Below, piece after piece: positions 1 to 9,827 of a stretch of 64,000 nt of DNA. The position numbers and the translations under genes were made by a program. Positions within the stretch are counted from its first letter, which is position 1, and each line of letters begins with the position of its first letter. A model generated the notes under the pieces. That model saw only the letters and a list, made by a program, of their open reading frames with translations, searched no databases and had not been told where the DNA came from. Source of the DNA: Alteromonas salexigens (GTDB taxonomy: Bacteria > Pseudomonadota > Gammaproteobacteria > Enterobacterales > Alteromonadaceae); contig NZ_JAOTJC010000006.1 of assembly GCF_025628895.1 (NCBI RefSeq), positions 483,960 to 547,959 on the forward strand. The letters run 5' to 3'.

Positions 1-305
1 GGAGTCATGCAAACGTCATTGGTTCGTTACCCGACTACCGAACTATCAGCGGCTATACCATCTCCCCGGTGGTCGCATTTATAAACCCTGACTTTGAGGC
101 TGCACTCGACAGTAATGAGGTTGCCAGCATGTTCGAAGCGCCTCTGGCGCATGTGCTGGACAGAAGAAATCACCTTATCCATCACACCCATCGTTCCGGT
201 CGCACGTTTCCGATTTACTTTATTCCCTGGCAAGAACGGATGATCTGGGGAGCCACCGCGGCCATACTCCGCAACCTGTCTCACCATATACACCCGCAAC
301 ACTAG
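1..305 (+). CDS. nudL: CoA pyrophosphatase NudL, C-terminal part (5' end outside window)
   Basis: About 100 C-terminal residues are readable in frame 3 and end at a TAG stop at 303-305. The translation runs through PDYRTISGYTISPVVAFINP and EVASMFEAPLAHVLD to IWGATAAILRNL, the pattern of the C-terminal half of Nudix CoA pyrophosphatases. These enzymes cleave coenzyme A to 3',5'-ADP and 4'-phosphopantetheine in the cytoplasm. The Nudix box itself would lie upstream of the window, so catalysis cannot be checked here. The next gene is sdaA, the same order as pabB-nudL-sdaA in Escherichia coli, which supports the call. The family is about 190 residues long, so roughly half the gene is visible. Confidence 0.85.
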   Translation, partial: SHANVIGSLPDYRTISGYTISPVVAFINPDFEAALDSNEVASMFEAPLAHVLDRRNHLIHHTHRSGRTFPIYFIPWQERMIWGATAAILRNLSHHIHPQH

Positions 306-421
306 CAACTAATCTTTACATCTCATTAGCAGGGCTAACCATTCGATTAGCAATACTATGTTGTAGAAATGGCGAAGGCCATGCATGATCGCACTATAAA
401 AATGAAAGGACGACGTACTCT

Positions 422-1786
422 ATGATTAGTGTTTTTGATATGTTCAGCATTGGCATTGGGCCTTCCAGTTCGCATACGGTCGGGCCAATGCGCGCGGCGG
501 CCGAGTTTGCTAAAGAGATAACTGGCGCTGACAATACCATTACCAGTGTAAAGGTCGAGCTGTTCGGTTCGTTGGGCCAAACCGGTAAAGGACATGGTAC
601 GGGCAAAGCCGTTATCCTTGGCTTATTGGGTGAGCTACCGGAAAGCATCGACGTGGATAAGATTGACGCGATGCTTGAGGGCATCGATAGCCGGCAGTTA
701 TTGATGCTGAATGGCGAAAAGGAAATTAAATTTCCCCGCAAAGACGCCATTGTGTTTCATCGCCGTAAAACGTTACGTCGCCACGCGAATGCCCTCACCC
801 TGCATGCATTAAATGGCAAAGAGTGTATTCGTTCGCAGACCTATTACAGTATCGGCGGTGGTTTCATCATCAAAGATGAAGAATTTGAGGATGCGAAAAA
901 TCTGGCGATTGGTCAGCAGGCAAAAGTGCCCTACCCATTTAATTCTGCAGCTGAGCTATTAGAGCAATGTCGTACACACGGCCTTTGTATAAGTTCACTG
1001 ATGCTGAAAAATGAAGCCGTGCACCGTCCTGCTCATGAGGTAAAATCAATCCTGCATGAAATCTGGCAAACCATGAAAGCCTGTATTCAGCGGGGTATTG
1101 AAAGCGAAGGCATCTTACCCGGCGGCTTAAAAGTCGTCAGACGTGCCCCTGCGCTGTATCGTCGCCTGCAGACCGAGCATACTACTGATCCTATGCAAAC
1201 CATGGACTGGGTCAACCTGTTTGCGCTGGCCGTTAACGAAGAAAACGCGGCCGGCGGGCGCGTTGTGACTGCGCCAACCAATGGGGCGGCGGGTATTATT
1301 CCCGCTGTGCTGCAATATTTTGACAAGTTTATCCGGCCGGTGGATGCAGATACTGCCTGCCGATTCTTGCTGACTGCTGGCGCTATCGGCATCCTTTATA
1401 AAGAAAATGCATCAATTTCTGGCGCCGAAGTGGGTTGCCAGGGCGAAGTTGGTGTAGCGTGTTCCATGGCCGCGGGTGCCCTCACCGAGATCATGGGTGG
1501 TACGGTACTGGCAGTAGAGAATGCCGCGGAAATTGGTATGGAGCACAACCTTGGGCTGACCTGTGATCCGGTGGGCGGTCTGGTTCAGGTGCCGTGCATT
1601 GAGCGTAATGCCATGGGTGCCATTAAGGCCATCAACGCCTCTCGTCTAGCCCTGCGCGGGAGTGGCGAGCATAAGGTATCTCTGGATAAAGTGATTAAGA
1701 CGATGCGGGATACCGGCAATGATATGAAAACTAAGTACAAAGAAACCGCCCGCGGCGGTCTGGCGGTTAACATCATCGAGTGCTAA
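422..1786 (+). CDS. sdaA: L-serine ammonia-lyase, iron-sulfur type, single chain
   Basis: This cytoplasmic enzyme deaminates L-serine to pyruvate and ammonia using a [4Fe-4S] cluster. The 454-residue length is that of the one-chain enzyme with fused beta (N-terminal) and alpha (C-terminal) domains. The N-terminus [19 protein letters not shown] is the family signature. Cluster cysteines are visible in [10 protein letters not shown] (near residue 340) and in [14 protein letters not shown] (near 380 and 391). The alpha-domain motif [12 protein letters not shown] is present. The ATG at 422 follows an AAAGGA element at 407-412. The gene sits behind nudL as in E. coli. The 116 bases between them hold no clear promoter that I could place. 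Confidence 0.96.
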   Translation: MISVFDMFSIGIGPSSSHTVGPMRAAAEFAKEITGADNTITSVKVELFGSLGQTGKGHGTGKAVILGLLGELPESIDVDKIDAMLEGIDSRQLLMLNGEKEIKFPRKDAIVFHRRKTLRRHANALTLHALNGKECIRSQTYYSIGGGFIIKDEEFEDAKNLAIGQQAKVPYPFNSAAELLEQCRTHGLCISSLMLKNEAVHRPAHEVKSILHEIWQTMKACIQRGIESEGILPGGLKVVRRAPALYRRLQTEHTTDPMQTMDWVNLFALAVNEENAAGGRVVTAPTNGAAGIIPAVLQYFDKFIRPVDADTACRFLLTAGAIGILYKENASISGAEVGCQGEVGVACSMAAGALTEIMGGTVLAVENAAEIGMEHNLGLTCDPVGGLVQVPCIERNAMGAIKAINASRLALRGSGEHKVSLDKVIKTMRDTGNDMKTKYKETARGGLAVNIIEC

Positions 1787-1795
1787 CCGCATGTG

Positions 1796-2791
<996 letters not shown>

Positions 2792-2950
2792 TTATTTCCA
2801 GAAGCTTCCTATATGCCTTTACGTTATAACCAAAACTGTCCATTATTGCTATAGCACTTTGCAGACTTGTCCGCATCAGTAGCAAATTAGTATGGAATTA
2901 ACCCGTGTGTCCGCTCGCCGGCGACAGAATTAATAATAATCAGAGTACTT

Positions 2951-3652
2951 ATGGCCGATCATCTTCCCTACTCCTCCTCCATCGATTTCTCATCCGTGCT
3001 GGCAGCCGCTGTCCACGATATGAAAAATTCGTTATGTTTACTTATTCAGTCCATAGAGAACCTGGCCGATAGCCTGCCTGCTGACAGTTCCGATGCGCAT
3101 GAACAGGTGGCCAATGTGCACTATGAAGCGTCACGCCTGAACACGAATCTTGTACAAATACTGTCGTTATACCGGGCAGAACTGGAAAGTCTGCCGATAA
3201 CCGTAGATGAATGCTTCATTGAAGATTTATTCAGCGACGTGCTTGGCTCTAACCGTGTTTATGTGCAGCAAAAAAACTTCGACGTTGAGTTGGCTATGAC
3301 GGAGCATTTAAGCTGGTACCTGGACAGTGAACTAATTTACCTGCTGATCAACGATATGTTAGTAAACTCACTTCGTTACGGTAAATCAAAAATTCGTCTG
3401 TCTGCATTTTCAGAGGGCCAATACCTGGTTTTACGCATTGAAGATGACGGCCCCGGTTACCCCGATTCTATGTTGGTAAACAGTAATACCTGTTTGTCAG
3501 AGTTCCAGGTTGGGCAAGGACGGACTGGGCTTGGTTTGTTTTTTGCGCGGTTAATTGCCGCTGCGCATACGCAAGGTGAAATTTGTGGCGAGATTTCACT
3601 ATCTAATGGTGGTACGCTTGGTGGTGGAGTATTTGAGGTAAAATTACCGTAA
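2951..3652 (+). CDS. Soluble orphan sensor histidine kinase
   Basis: The 233-residue protein has a dimerisation/phosphoacceptor region with VHDMKNSL (His22) and a C-terminal HATPase domain. The N-box is NDMLVNSLRYG, the G1 box IEDDGPG and the G2 box GRTGLGL, so all ATP-binding motifs are intact. There is no signal peptide, membrane segment or PAS/GAF domain, so it is probably cytoplasmic and may take its input from a partner protein. No response regulator is adjacent, although two orphan TPR response regulators are encoded at about 10.5 and 30.9 kb. The next gene encodes a membrane-anchored coiled-coil protein on the same strand 72 bases away. The ATG at 2951 has only a weak AGAG ribosome site. 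Confidence 0.8.
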   Translation: MADHLPYSSSIDFSSVLAAAVHDMKNSLCLLIQSIENLADSLPADSSDAHEQVANVHYEASRLNTNLVQILSLYRAELESLPITVDECFIEDLFSDVLGSNRVYVQQKNFDVELAMTEHLSWYLDSELIYLLINDMLVNSLRYGKSKIRLSAFSEGQYLVLRIEDDGPGYPDSMLVNSNTCLSEFQVGQGRTGLGLFFARLIAAAHTQGEICGEISLSNGGTLGGGVFEVKLP

Positions 3653-3683
3653 ACTCTGCCGACACAATAATAATGAATTCAAG

Positions 3684-3704
3684 CATTTCACAATATTTGA
3701 AATG
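3684..3704 (+). promoter_or_regulatory. Perfect 7-bp inverted repeat before the 3725 gene
   Basis: CATTTCA at 3684-3690 is mirrored by TGAAATG at 3698-3704 with a 7-base spacer. It lies 20 bases before the start codon of the downstream gene. It could be an operator, a leader hairpin or a weak terminator for the kinase gene. Nothing in the sequence decides between these. Confidence 0.3.
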
Positions 3705-3724
3705 TAAGCAAGCCGGAAACATAC

Positions 3725-4480
3725 ATGTTCGCGATAATAATTATTTTAATTGTAGTGCTCATTGTCGCTGCAATTTTCATTAATGCTTTTCAGCAACACC
3801 GCGCTAAACTCGAGTCAGAACGGCGTGCCGAACTCGCCAAACAGCGGGCTATCATTGACGAAACTGAAAATGTCATTATGGCGTGCAACACCATGCCAAT
3901 TTCTCCCCGGCTTACTCAGATATTACATATTCGGGTGCTGAATGCGCTGAAGGTGATGAATGACCTGTCACATTCAGCTGAGATTTCGCAACGTATAAAA
4001 GATGCGGAGAAACGGGTTCAAGAGCCAGAGGACAACGCCCCGCCGCCCTCAGAGTTCGTACTGCCTGAAAGTGACAAACTGATTATTCAGTATATACAGG
4101 CTGTTAAGAAACTCCGTATTTTGCTTCGAGCCGAACACTCGAAAGGTAAAGTGGACACCAAGACCTACATTGAAGAAGACAAGCAGCTTGAACGGCTGCA
4201 GTTGAAAGTTAATGTGGAAACACTTATCCGCCGAGGACGGTCAGGCATGCAGTCCAATATGCTGGGCTCTGCCCGACAATATTTTGAAAAGGCCGTTACG
4301 GCGTTGGAGAACCAGACCCAGCAGGACGACTACATCAAAACCCGGATTGCCACGTTACAGGAATGGCTCCACGAAATTCAGAACAACCTGAAAAACGTGA
4401 ACGCTGAGGATCGCGCCCGTAAGAAAGAAGAAGAGCGTGATGAACTGGATGAATTGTTTGCCCCCAAAAAGAAATGGTAG
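3725..4480 (+). CDS. Membrane-anchored coiled-coil protein of unknown function
   Basis: I do not recognise a characterised family in this 251-residue protein. The first 22 residues are a strongly hydrophobic segment (IIIILIVVLIVAAIFINAF), probably one membrane anchor. The rest is charged and mostly helical: ESERRAELAKQRAIIDETEN near the anchor, a proline-rich break near 95-105 (EPEDNAPPPSEF), and a C-terminal heptad-like region ending in a basic/acidic tail with LFAPKKKW. The segment RRGRSGMQSNMLGSARQYFEKAV resembles a single TPR-like helix pair. The ATG follows GGAA with a 6-base spacer. It may be transcribed with the soluble kinase upstream. A role as kinase partner is conjecture. Confidence 0.6.
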   Translation: MFAIIIILIVVLIVAAIFINAFQQHRAKLESERRAELAKQRAIIDETENVIMACNTMPISPRLTQILHIRVLNALKVMNDLSHSAEISQRIKDAEKRVQEPEDNAPPPSEFVLPESDKLIIQYIQAVKKLRILLRAEHSKGKVDTKTYIEEDKQLERLQLKVNVETLIRRGRSGMQSNMLGSARQYFEKAVTALENQTQQDDYIKTRIATLQEWLHEIQNNLKNVNAEDRARKKEEERDELDELFAPKKKW

Positions 4481-4500
4481 GCACTAGTATTCGGTATAAG

Positions 4501-4520
4501 AGAGCGCTACCCGGCGCTCT
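4501..4520. terminator. Hairpin between convergent genes
   Basis: AGAGCGC (4501-4507) and GCGCTCT (4514-4520) form a perfect 7-bp stem with a 6-base loop just after the 3725 gene and across the stop of the LysR gene. No T-tract follows on either strand, so it would be a weak terminator at best. Confidence 0.35.
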
Positions 4521-5400
4521 GCTCACTTCCTACACATTGCTCCCACAAGGCCTGGGCAGCTACTGATAAACCTCCCCGTACTAAGCGTATAAGTCCTACC
4601 CGTTTAACCAGTGGGCTGTCGCTGATGTCAATACAGCGTAGGCCCCGGGCTTCCATCTGACCTCGACACAAGGCCGGAACCACTGAAATACCCAACCCCT
4701 CGCCAATCAACTGACCCAGCGAGCCCAGCTGACCGGTTTCCGCAATGATATTTACGTTACCGTATTGTTGAGCGGCCTGTTCCGTCCACTTTCTTACCGC
4801 AGAGCCACGGTTCATTGCTACAAAGGGATAATTCAGGCAGGTACTCCAGTCTACCTGAGAGCATGCTGCCAGCGCGTGTTCGCCATGTACTACAGCCACA
4901 AACCGATCTTCGAACAGCGGCGCAAATACCAGTCGGTCCATAACCTCTGGCTCAAACGTGAAGCCCAGTTCAGCGCGACCGGTAAGCACCCGGTCGATGA
5001 CAGACTCCATGACGACATCAAGTATTTGTAAACGGATATTCTGATATTGGGTGTGATAACGACTCAGTATTCCGGGCAAGTGAGACTCCGCAAACGACGG
5101 CATGGCTGCCAGAGTCAGCTTTCCCTGCTGCATGGCAAACAGATTTTGCATGTCCTGATAGGTTTCATCCCACTCATCTATCAGTCGCCTGGCTGTTGGC
5201 AGCAATGTATTGCCTTCCGGGGTCAGATGCACCCGCCGGGTACTGCGAGAAAACAACTTACCTCCGAGTTGTGACTCCATTTTTTTAATCGCCGCCGACA
5301 AGGCCGGTTGGGTTAAATGAAGCTTCTCCGCGGCTTCCGCGAAGGTATTTGACTCGGCAACCCGAATAAACGCCAGCATGTTCCGATAGGGTATTGACAT
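4507..5400 (-). CDS. LysR-family transcriptional regulator, divergent to the CoA-transferase genes
   Basis: The 297-residue protein has an N-terminal winged HTH (FAEAAEKLHLTQPALSAAIKKME, residues about 18-40) and a LysR substrate-binding domain. The domain includes LTLAAMPSFAESHLPGI and GQLGSLGQLIGEGLGISVVP. It is transcribed away from scoA across a 102-base AT-rich region, the usual arrangement for a LysR regulator and its target. I infer that it controls scoAB, possibly in response to a keto acid or CoA ester. The effector cannot be read from the sequence. The ATG at 5400 has a poor ribosome site. Confidence 0.9.
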   Translation of the reverse strand: MSIPYRNMLAFIRVAESNTFAEAAEKLHLTQPALSAAIKKMESQLGGKLFSRSTRRVHLTPEGNTLLPTARRLIDEWDETYQDMQNLFAMQQGKLTLAAMPSFAESHLPGILSRYHTQYQNIRLQILDVVMESVIDRVLTGRAELGFTFEPEVMDRLVFAPLFEDRFVAVVHGEHALAACSQVDWSTCLNYPFVAMNRGSAVRKWTEQAAQQYGNVNIIAETGQLGSLGQLIGEGLGISVVPALCRGQMEARGLRCIDISDSPLVKRVGLIRLVRGGLSVAAQALWEQCVGSEQSAG

Positions 5401-5502
5401 TATTCAAATAAATTTATTAATAATATTATAAAATCAATTTTACAAAATTAGTGTGGTCACTGATACTTTTTTTGTTCAGAAAACGGCAAACAGGAGAACA
5501 CT
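5401..5502. promoter_or_regulatory. AT-rich divergent promoter region of the LysR gene and scoA
   Basis: The 102 bases are unusually AT-rich. They contain the palindrome TTATTAATAA (5414-5423) overlapping TAATATTA (5421-5428), and further on AGTGTGGTCACT. LysR proteins bind interrupted AT-rich dyads in such regions, so these are candidate sites. The scoA ribosome site AGGAGA lies at the right edge. Confidence 0.45.
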
Positions 5503-6210
5503 ATGTCGGGTTTCGATAAAGTCGTAACCAGTTATGACGACGCGATGGATGGGCTCAAAGACAACATGACCATTATTGCGGGCGGTTTCGGGTTATGTGG
5601 TATCCCGGAAGGACTGATTAATCAGGTTAAGAAAATGGGCACCTCCGGACTCACCATTGTATCAAACAACTGTGGTGTCGATGGCTTTGGTCTCGGCGTC
5701 TTGCTGGAAGACAAACAAATAAAGAAAATGGTTTCGTCCTACGTGGGCGAAAATGCCCTGTTTGAAAAACAGTTACTTAACGGTGAGCTGGAAGTAGAAC
5801 TTACCCCACAAGGCACTCTTGCAGAGAAAATGCGCGCTGGTGGCGCGGGCATACCTGCATTTTTTACCGCCACCGGTTACGGTACTCCCGTAGGTGAAGG
5901 TAAGGAAGTTAAAGAATTTAATGGCCGTCCGTACATTCTGGAAGAGTCGATTACCGGTGACTTTGCCATCGTTAAAGCCTGGAAAGCGGATCGTTACGGA
6001 AACTGTGTTTATCGTCATACTGCCCAGAACTTTAACCCTATGGCGGCGACAGCCGGAAAAATCACGGTGGTAGAAGTTGAAGAGATTGTGGAGCCCGGTG
6101 AACTGGACCCTACACAAATTCACACTCCCGGTATTTATGTGGACCGCGTCATTCAGGGTACCTTTGAAAAACGCATAGAACGCAAAGTACTGGCTAAGGA
6201 GGAACGCTAA
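5503..6210 (+). CDS. scoA: 3-oxoacid CoA-transferase subunit A
   Basis: This is the alpha subunit of a two-subunit family I CoA-transferase, the succinyl-CoA:3-ketoacid type (SCOT). It moves CoA from succinyl-CoA to acetoacetate or a related keto acid in the cytoplasm. The motif [13 protein letters not shown] near residues 27-39 is the family signature, and the segment [15 protein letters not shown] follows. The length of 235 residues is normal. A strong AGGAGA site precedes the ATG. The B subunit follows after a single base, so the two are co-transcribed and probably translationally coupled. The exact substrate pair is uncertain, since AtoDA and ScoAB enzymes look alike. Confidence 0.92.
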   Translation: MSGFDKVVTSYDDAMDGLKDNMTIIAGGFGLCGIPEGLINQVKKMGTSGLTIVSNNCGVDGFGLGVLLEDKQIKKMVSSYVGENALFEKQLLNGELEVELTPQGTLAEKMRAGGAGIPAFFTATGYGTPVGEGKEVKEFNGRPYILEESITGDFAIVKAWKADRYGNCVYRHTAQNFNPMAATAGKITVVEVEEIVEPGELDPTQIHTPGIYVDRVIQGTFEKRIERKVLAKEER

Positions 6211-6211
6211 A

Positions 6212-6871
6212 ATGGCCCTTTCACGTGATCAGATTGCCATGCGCGTGGCAAAAGAATTTCGCGACGGTAACTATGTAAACCTGGGCATTGGGATCCCTAC
6301 CCTGGCCGCTAACTATGTGCCAGAAGGGATTGATGTCATGTTGCAGTCAGAAAACGGGCTGCTGGGCATGGGGCGTTACCCGACCGAAGCCGAAGTTGAT
6401 GCGGATATGATTAACGCCGGCAAAGAAACCGTCACTGCCATTACCGGAGCGTCGATTTTCGATTCGGCAGAAAGCTTCGCGATGATCCGCGGCGGGCATG
6501 TAGACTTTACCGTACTGGGAGCCTTTGAGGTTGACGTAAATGGCAACATCGCCTCCTGGATGATACCCGGCAAACTGGTAAAGGGTATGGGGGGCGCTAT
6601 GGACTTGGTAGCTGGCGCCAAAAACATCATCGTCACCATGACCCATGCGGATAAACGGGGCAATTCAAAACTCTTACAAGAGTGCTCATTGCCGCTGACT
6701 GGCGTGAACTGCATTACCAGCATCATTACCGATCTTGCGGTGCTGGAAGTAAAAGACGGTGCGTTTCACTTGCTGGAGCGGGCACCGGGCGTCAGCGTAG
6801 ATGAAATTCGTGAAAAGACGGCCGGTAAACTGGTGGTAGAAGGTGACGTGCCGGAGATGCAGCTCGATTAA
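6212..6871 (+). CDS. scoB: 3-oxoacid CoA-transferase subunit B
   Basis: This beta subunit carries the catalytic glutamate, seen in LQSENGLLGMG (the SENG motif). The enzyme forms a glutamyl-CoA thioester during transfer. The N-terminus RDQIAMRVAKEFRDGNYVNL and the glycine-rich IGIPTLAANYVP are typical. The 219-residue length is normal for the subunit. The ribosome site AAGGAGG lies within the last codons of scoA. With scoA it forms a two-gene operon that ends in a clear hairpin at 6948-6976. Confidence 0.92.
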   Translation: MALSRDQIAMRVAKEFRDGNYVNLGIGIPTLAANYVPEGIDVMLQSENGLLGMGRYPTEAEVDADMINAGKETVTAITGASIFDSAESFAMIRGGHVDFTVLGAFEVDVNGNIASWMIPGKLVKGMGGAMDLVAGAKNIIVTMTHADKRGNSKLLQECSLPLTGVNCITSIITDLAVLEVKDGAFHLLERAPGVSVDEIREKTAGKLVVEGDVPEMQLD

Positions 6872-6947
6872 CGGGCGGACGATTGTGTTCGGAAGCGGAA
6901 ATACCTGCATTTAACAGGCGTTTTCACCTCCGGCACATCACACTATT

Positions 6948-6976
6948 AATTCAGGCGGCAGAAAGCCGCCTGAATT
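6948..6976 (+). terminator. Hairpin terminator of scoAB
   Basis: AATTCAGGCGGC (6948-6959) and GCCGCCTGAATT (6965-6976) form a perfect 12-bp stem around a 5-base AGAAA loop. The T-tract after it is short, but the stability and position 76 bases past scoB make termination likely. Confidence 0.65.
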
Positions 6977-7049
6977 GTTCCCGCTTCAGCCTTTCACTTA
7001 CTTCACCTTTCAGAGATAATGGCAGCGTAAATTTTAATGAGGCCAGCCA

Positions 7050-8375
7050 TTGCAAGTTAGTGAACTCCCCGTACACCATAAAATCATTTCCCGCCTGACC
7101 GACAAAGGCATTGTTGAACTGACAGAAATTCAGCAGCGAACCATGCTCCCGGCGTTGCAGGGCAAGGACATCATTGCGTCGTCTAAAACCGGTTCGGGTA
7201 AAACCTTTGCGTTTCTGGTGCCGGCTATACATCGGCTGGTCACGTCCAAACCACTGAGCAGGCAGGACCCTCGGGTGCTCATACTGGCGCCTACCCGTGA
7301 GCTGGCAAAGCAGGTGTTCATTGAAGCCAAACAGTTGTGTACCAATCAGTCACTACAATGTGCACTAATTGTGGGCGGTGAAAATTATAATGACCAGGTG
7401 AAGGCGCTTCGTCGTACGCCGCATATCGTTGTGGGAACCGCCGGACGTATCGCTGACCACCTGAATGACAAATCGTTTTTCCTGAACGGCCTTGAAATGC
7501 TTATTTATGATGAAGCCGACCGGATGCTGGACTTGGGCTTTGCACCTCAGTTGTCGCTAATTAATCGTTATGCCGACCACCGTAAACGCCAGACAATGCT
7601 GTTCTCCGCGACCCTGGATAATATTGAGCTGAAGCACCTGTCGGGGGATTTCTTGCGTGCGCCGGTACGTATCGCAGTAGGAGAATCCACCGCCCAGCAT
7701 GCGGATATTCAGCAACACTGCTATTTTGCCGACAATGTGAGTCACAAAGATAATTTGCTTACCCACTGTCTGCAACAAACCGCGTTTAATCAAGCGGTTG
7801 TGTTTACCGCGACGCGGGAAGACACTGACCGGCTGACAACGTTGCTGAATGAGCAACAAATGGAAGCCATTGCCCTGCGGGGAGATTTACCGCAGAACCA
7901 GCGGGCTAATATTATGAGTGAGTTTAGCCGCGGACGTCACAGTATACTGGTAACCACTGACGTGGCATCCAGAGGGCTGGATCTAAGAAAAGTCGGGCTG
8001 GTTATTAACTTCGATTTGCCCAAACAGGCCGATGAATACATTCACCGGATTGGCCGAACCGGACGCGCAGGCGAAAAAGGCACGGCGCTGTCTTTTGTGG
8101 GGCCTCGTGACTGGCAGAGTTTTGTTGCTATCCGATCCCATGTCCAATATCCCATAGCTGCAGAGCCTCATCCGGAACTTCCCGCTAAGTTCAGTGGCAA
8201 AACAGAACGCAAGAAAGTGCAGCCCGGTAGCCAAACGGCAACACAACCGTCAGGTAAAAAAGCCCAGTCAGCTACGGATAAAAAGAAAAAGCGGGTGGAT
8301 ACAATGGAAGGGGAAGAAACCGGTTTTGCACCGTTGAGAAGAAAGAAGCAGGATAATAATCCCGAAGAGCAATAG
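7050..8375 (+). CDS. DEAD-box ATP-dependent RNA helicase (RhlE-like)
   Basis: All helicase motifs are present in order: the Q-motif region ELTEIQQ, motif I SSKTGSGKT, Ia APTRELAKQ, II DEAD, III SAT, V TTDVASRGLD and VI HRIGRTGRAG. The core ends near residue 345 and is followed by a basic, low-complexity tail (lysine-rich, about residues 370-441) that probably binds RNA. Likely roles are rRNA maturation or cold-shock mRNA unwinding. The start is a TTG: an in-frame stop at 7038-7040 excludes anything upstream, and TAATGAGG lies about 7 bases before the TTG. The gene is monocistronic. RhlE, SrmB and DbpA-type subfamilies are hard to separate without alignment. Confidence 0.92.
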   Translation: MQVSELPVHHKIISRLTDKGIVELTEIQQRTMLPALQGKDIIASSKTGSGKTFAFLVPAIHRLVTSKPLSRQDPRVLILAPTRELAKQVFIEAKQLCTNQSLQCALIVGGENYNDQVKALRRTPHIVVGTAGRIADHLNDKSFFLNGLEMLIYDEADRMLDLGFAPQLSLINRYADHRKRQTMLFSATLDNIELKHLSGDFLRAPVRIAVGESTAQHADIQQHCYFADNVSHKDNLLTHCLQQTAFNQAVVFTATREDTDRLTTLLNEQQMEAIALRGDLPQNQRANIMSEFSRGRHSILVTTDVASRGLDLRKVGLVINFDLPKQADEYIHRIGRTGRAGEKGTALSFVGPRDWQSFVAIRSHVQYPIAAEPHPELPAKFSGKTERKKVQPGSQTATQPSGKKAQSATDKKKKRVDTMEGEETGFAPLRRKKQDNNPEEQ

Positions 8376-8382
8376 TAGTGTC

Positions 8383-8416
8383 AGGGTGGTTTGTCCGAAT
8401 TCGGTGAAGCCACCCT
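8383..8416. terminator. Convergent hairpin between the helicase and EF-hand genes
   Basis: AGGGTGGTTT (8383-8392) pairs with AAGCCACCCT (8407-8416), with one G-T pair. The loop contains a smaller self-complementary CCGAATTCGG. It sits between two convergent genes and could serve both. Confidence 0.55.
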
Positions 8417-8438
8417 TACTGACTAAACAGTGTACCTG

Positions 8439-8681
8439 CTAGTATTCCCACCAGCACTCTTGCCACCAGTCAAGAAACTCTTCGAAGTCGATGTAGCCAT
8501 CGTTGTTACTGTCAATCAGCTTGAAGCCTTCTTCTACATGACTGGCCTTGGTTTTTGGCGATAACACGGTCAGTAACTCAACGAATTCGGTCAGATCGAT
8601 CTGGCCGTTACCGTCTCTGTCAAAGAAGCTGAAGTCGCTTCTGATCTCTGCAATCTTATCTTCTGAAAGCTGGGCGTTCAC
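8439..8681 (-). CDS. Small EF-hand calcium-binding protein
   Basis: The 80-residue protein has two EF-hands. The loops are DRDGNGQIDLTE (residues 21-32) and DSNNDGYIDFEE (57-68), both with the expected acidic ligands at positions 1, 3, 5 and 12. This makes two functional calcium sites and a calmodulin-like half-molecule. There is no signal peptide, so it is probably cytoplasmic. The start is GTG: an in-frame TAA sits directly upstream, and AAGGGA precedes the GTG by 7 bases. The C-terminus WWQECWWEY is very rich in tryptophan, which may form a calcium-dependent hydrophobic surface. No partner can be named from context. Confidence 0.85.
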   Translation of the reverse strand: MNAQLSEDKIAEIRSDFSFFDRDGNGQIDLTEFVELLTVLSPKTKASHVEEGFKLIDSNNDGYIDFEEFLDWWQECWWEY

Positions 8682-8743
8682 TTACTTTTCCCTTAATTAC
8701 TACTTCTATGGAAAACCAGTGTAACGCCCCTGCAGAGCGCTGT

Positions 8744-9739
8744 CTATGCTTGTTTTTGCTGTGCTTTGAGCGCCCGTTCACGCTGCGCCCGTGCCTTTTC
8801 CAGACGTTTCTGCTCCATCACTTCGCGGGCTTCAGTGCCAACATGTTCTTGCTTACGGGCTTTCGCTAAATTCACCTGCTTTTCACGCTCACGAAAGCGG
8901 GCAAGTTGCTCTTCGGTATGCGTACCGTAGCAATGCGGACAACTCACGCCAGACTCGTATTTTTCGCTTTGTTTATCTTCTTCAGTAATCGGCAGACGGC
9001 AGGCGTAACACTGGTCATAACGACTTTTTTGCAGATCATGATCAACCGCTACCCGGTTATCAAACACGAAGCAGTCACCTTCCCACAAAGATTCCTCTTT
9101 AGGCACCTCCTGAAGGTACTGCAAAATGCCCCCTTCCAGATGATACACTTCATTAAAGCCCTGTTCTTTCAGGTACGCCGTCGACTTTTCGCAGCGGATG
9201 CCGCCGGTACAGAACATTGCGACTTTTTTATGCTTCGCCGGGTCCATCTCCCGCTCCACATACTGAGGGAACTCACGGAAAGTTTCGGTTTTCGGATCTA
9301 CGGCATTTTTAAAGGTACCGATGTCAATCTCGTACCCGTTACGGGTGTCTATGACCAGTACATCCGGATCGCTGATTAGCGCATTCCAGTCTTTAGGTTT
9401 CACATAAGTGCCGACTGTCTGACGCGGATCAATACCTTCTACCCCCATCGTAACAATCTCTTTTTTGAGCTTTACTTTGGTGCGGTAAAACGGCTGCTCT
9501 TCATGCAGTGATTCTTTACAGGAGATGGGGTTTATCCGCTCGTCGCTGTTCAGATACGCAAGCAGCGCATCAATCCCTTCACGAGGTCCGGATACGGTAC
9601 CGTTTATGCCTTCATGGGCCAGTAATAAGGTACCTTTGATATCGTTAGCCACCATCACATCGTGGAGGGGCTGACGCATTGCTTCGAAATTATCCAGCGC
9701 AACGAACTTGTACATCGCGCAGACGATGAATTTAGACAT
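8744..9739 (-). CDS. trhO: tRNA uridine(34) hydroxylase TrhO (rhodanese-like, YceA family)
   Basis: TrhO makes 5-hydroxyuridine at the wobble position of tRNA using molecular oxygen, the first step toward cmo5U. The protein is 331 residues. An N-terminal ferredoxin-like domain ([20 protein letters not shown]) precedes a rhodanese domain with the loop [11 protein letters not shown]. The two conserved cysteines are Cys177 and Cys183. The C-terminal part contains a CYAC...CPHC cluster suggesting a zinc site, then a long charged helix. cmoM, acting later in the same modification pathway, lies at about 35 kb. No operon partner is evident. Confidence 0.93.
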   Translation of the reverse strand: MSKFIVCAMYKFVALDNFEAMRQPLHDVMVANDIKGTLLLAHEGINGTVSGPREGIDALLAYLNSDERINPISCKESLHEEQPFYRTKVKLKKEIVTMGVEGIDPRQTVGTYVKPKDWNALISDPDVLVIDTRNGYEIDIGTFKNAVDPKTETFREFPQYVEREMDPAKHKKVAMFCTGGIRCEKSTAYLKEQGFNEVYHLEGGILQYLQEVPKEESLWEGDCFVFDNRVAVDHDLQKSRYDQCYACRLPITEEDKQSEKYESGVSCPHCYGTHTEEQLARFREREKQVNLAKARKQEHVGTEAREVMEQKRLEKARAQRERALKAQQKQA

Positions 9740-9827
9740 ATAACTTCTCTTTGCTTATTGGAACGTAAAACCAGTGCAAAATGCGGCGGCGACTATAGCA
9801 AAATTGGCCATCAGACGCCAGAGGGGG

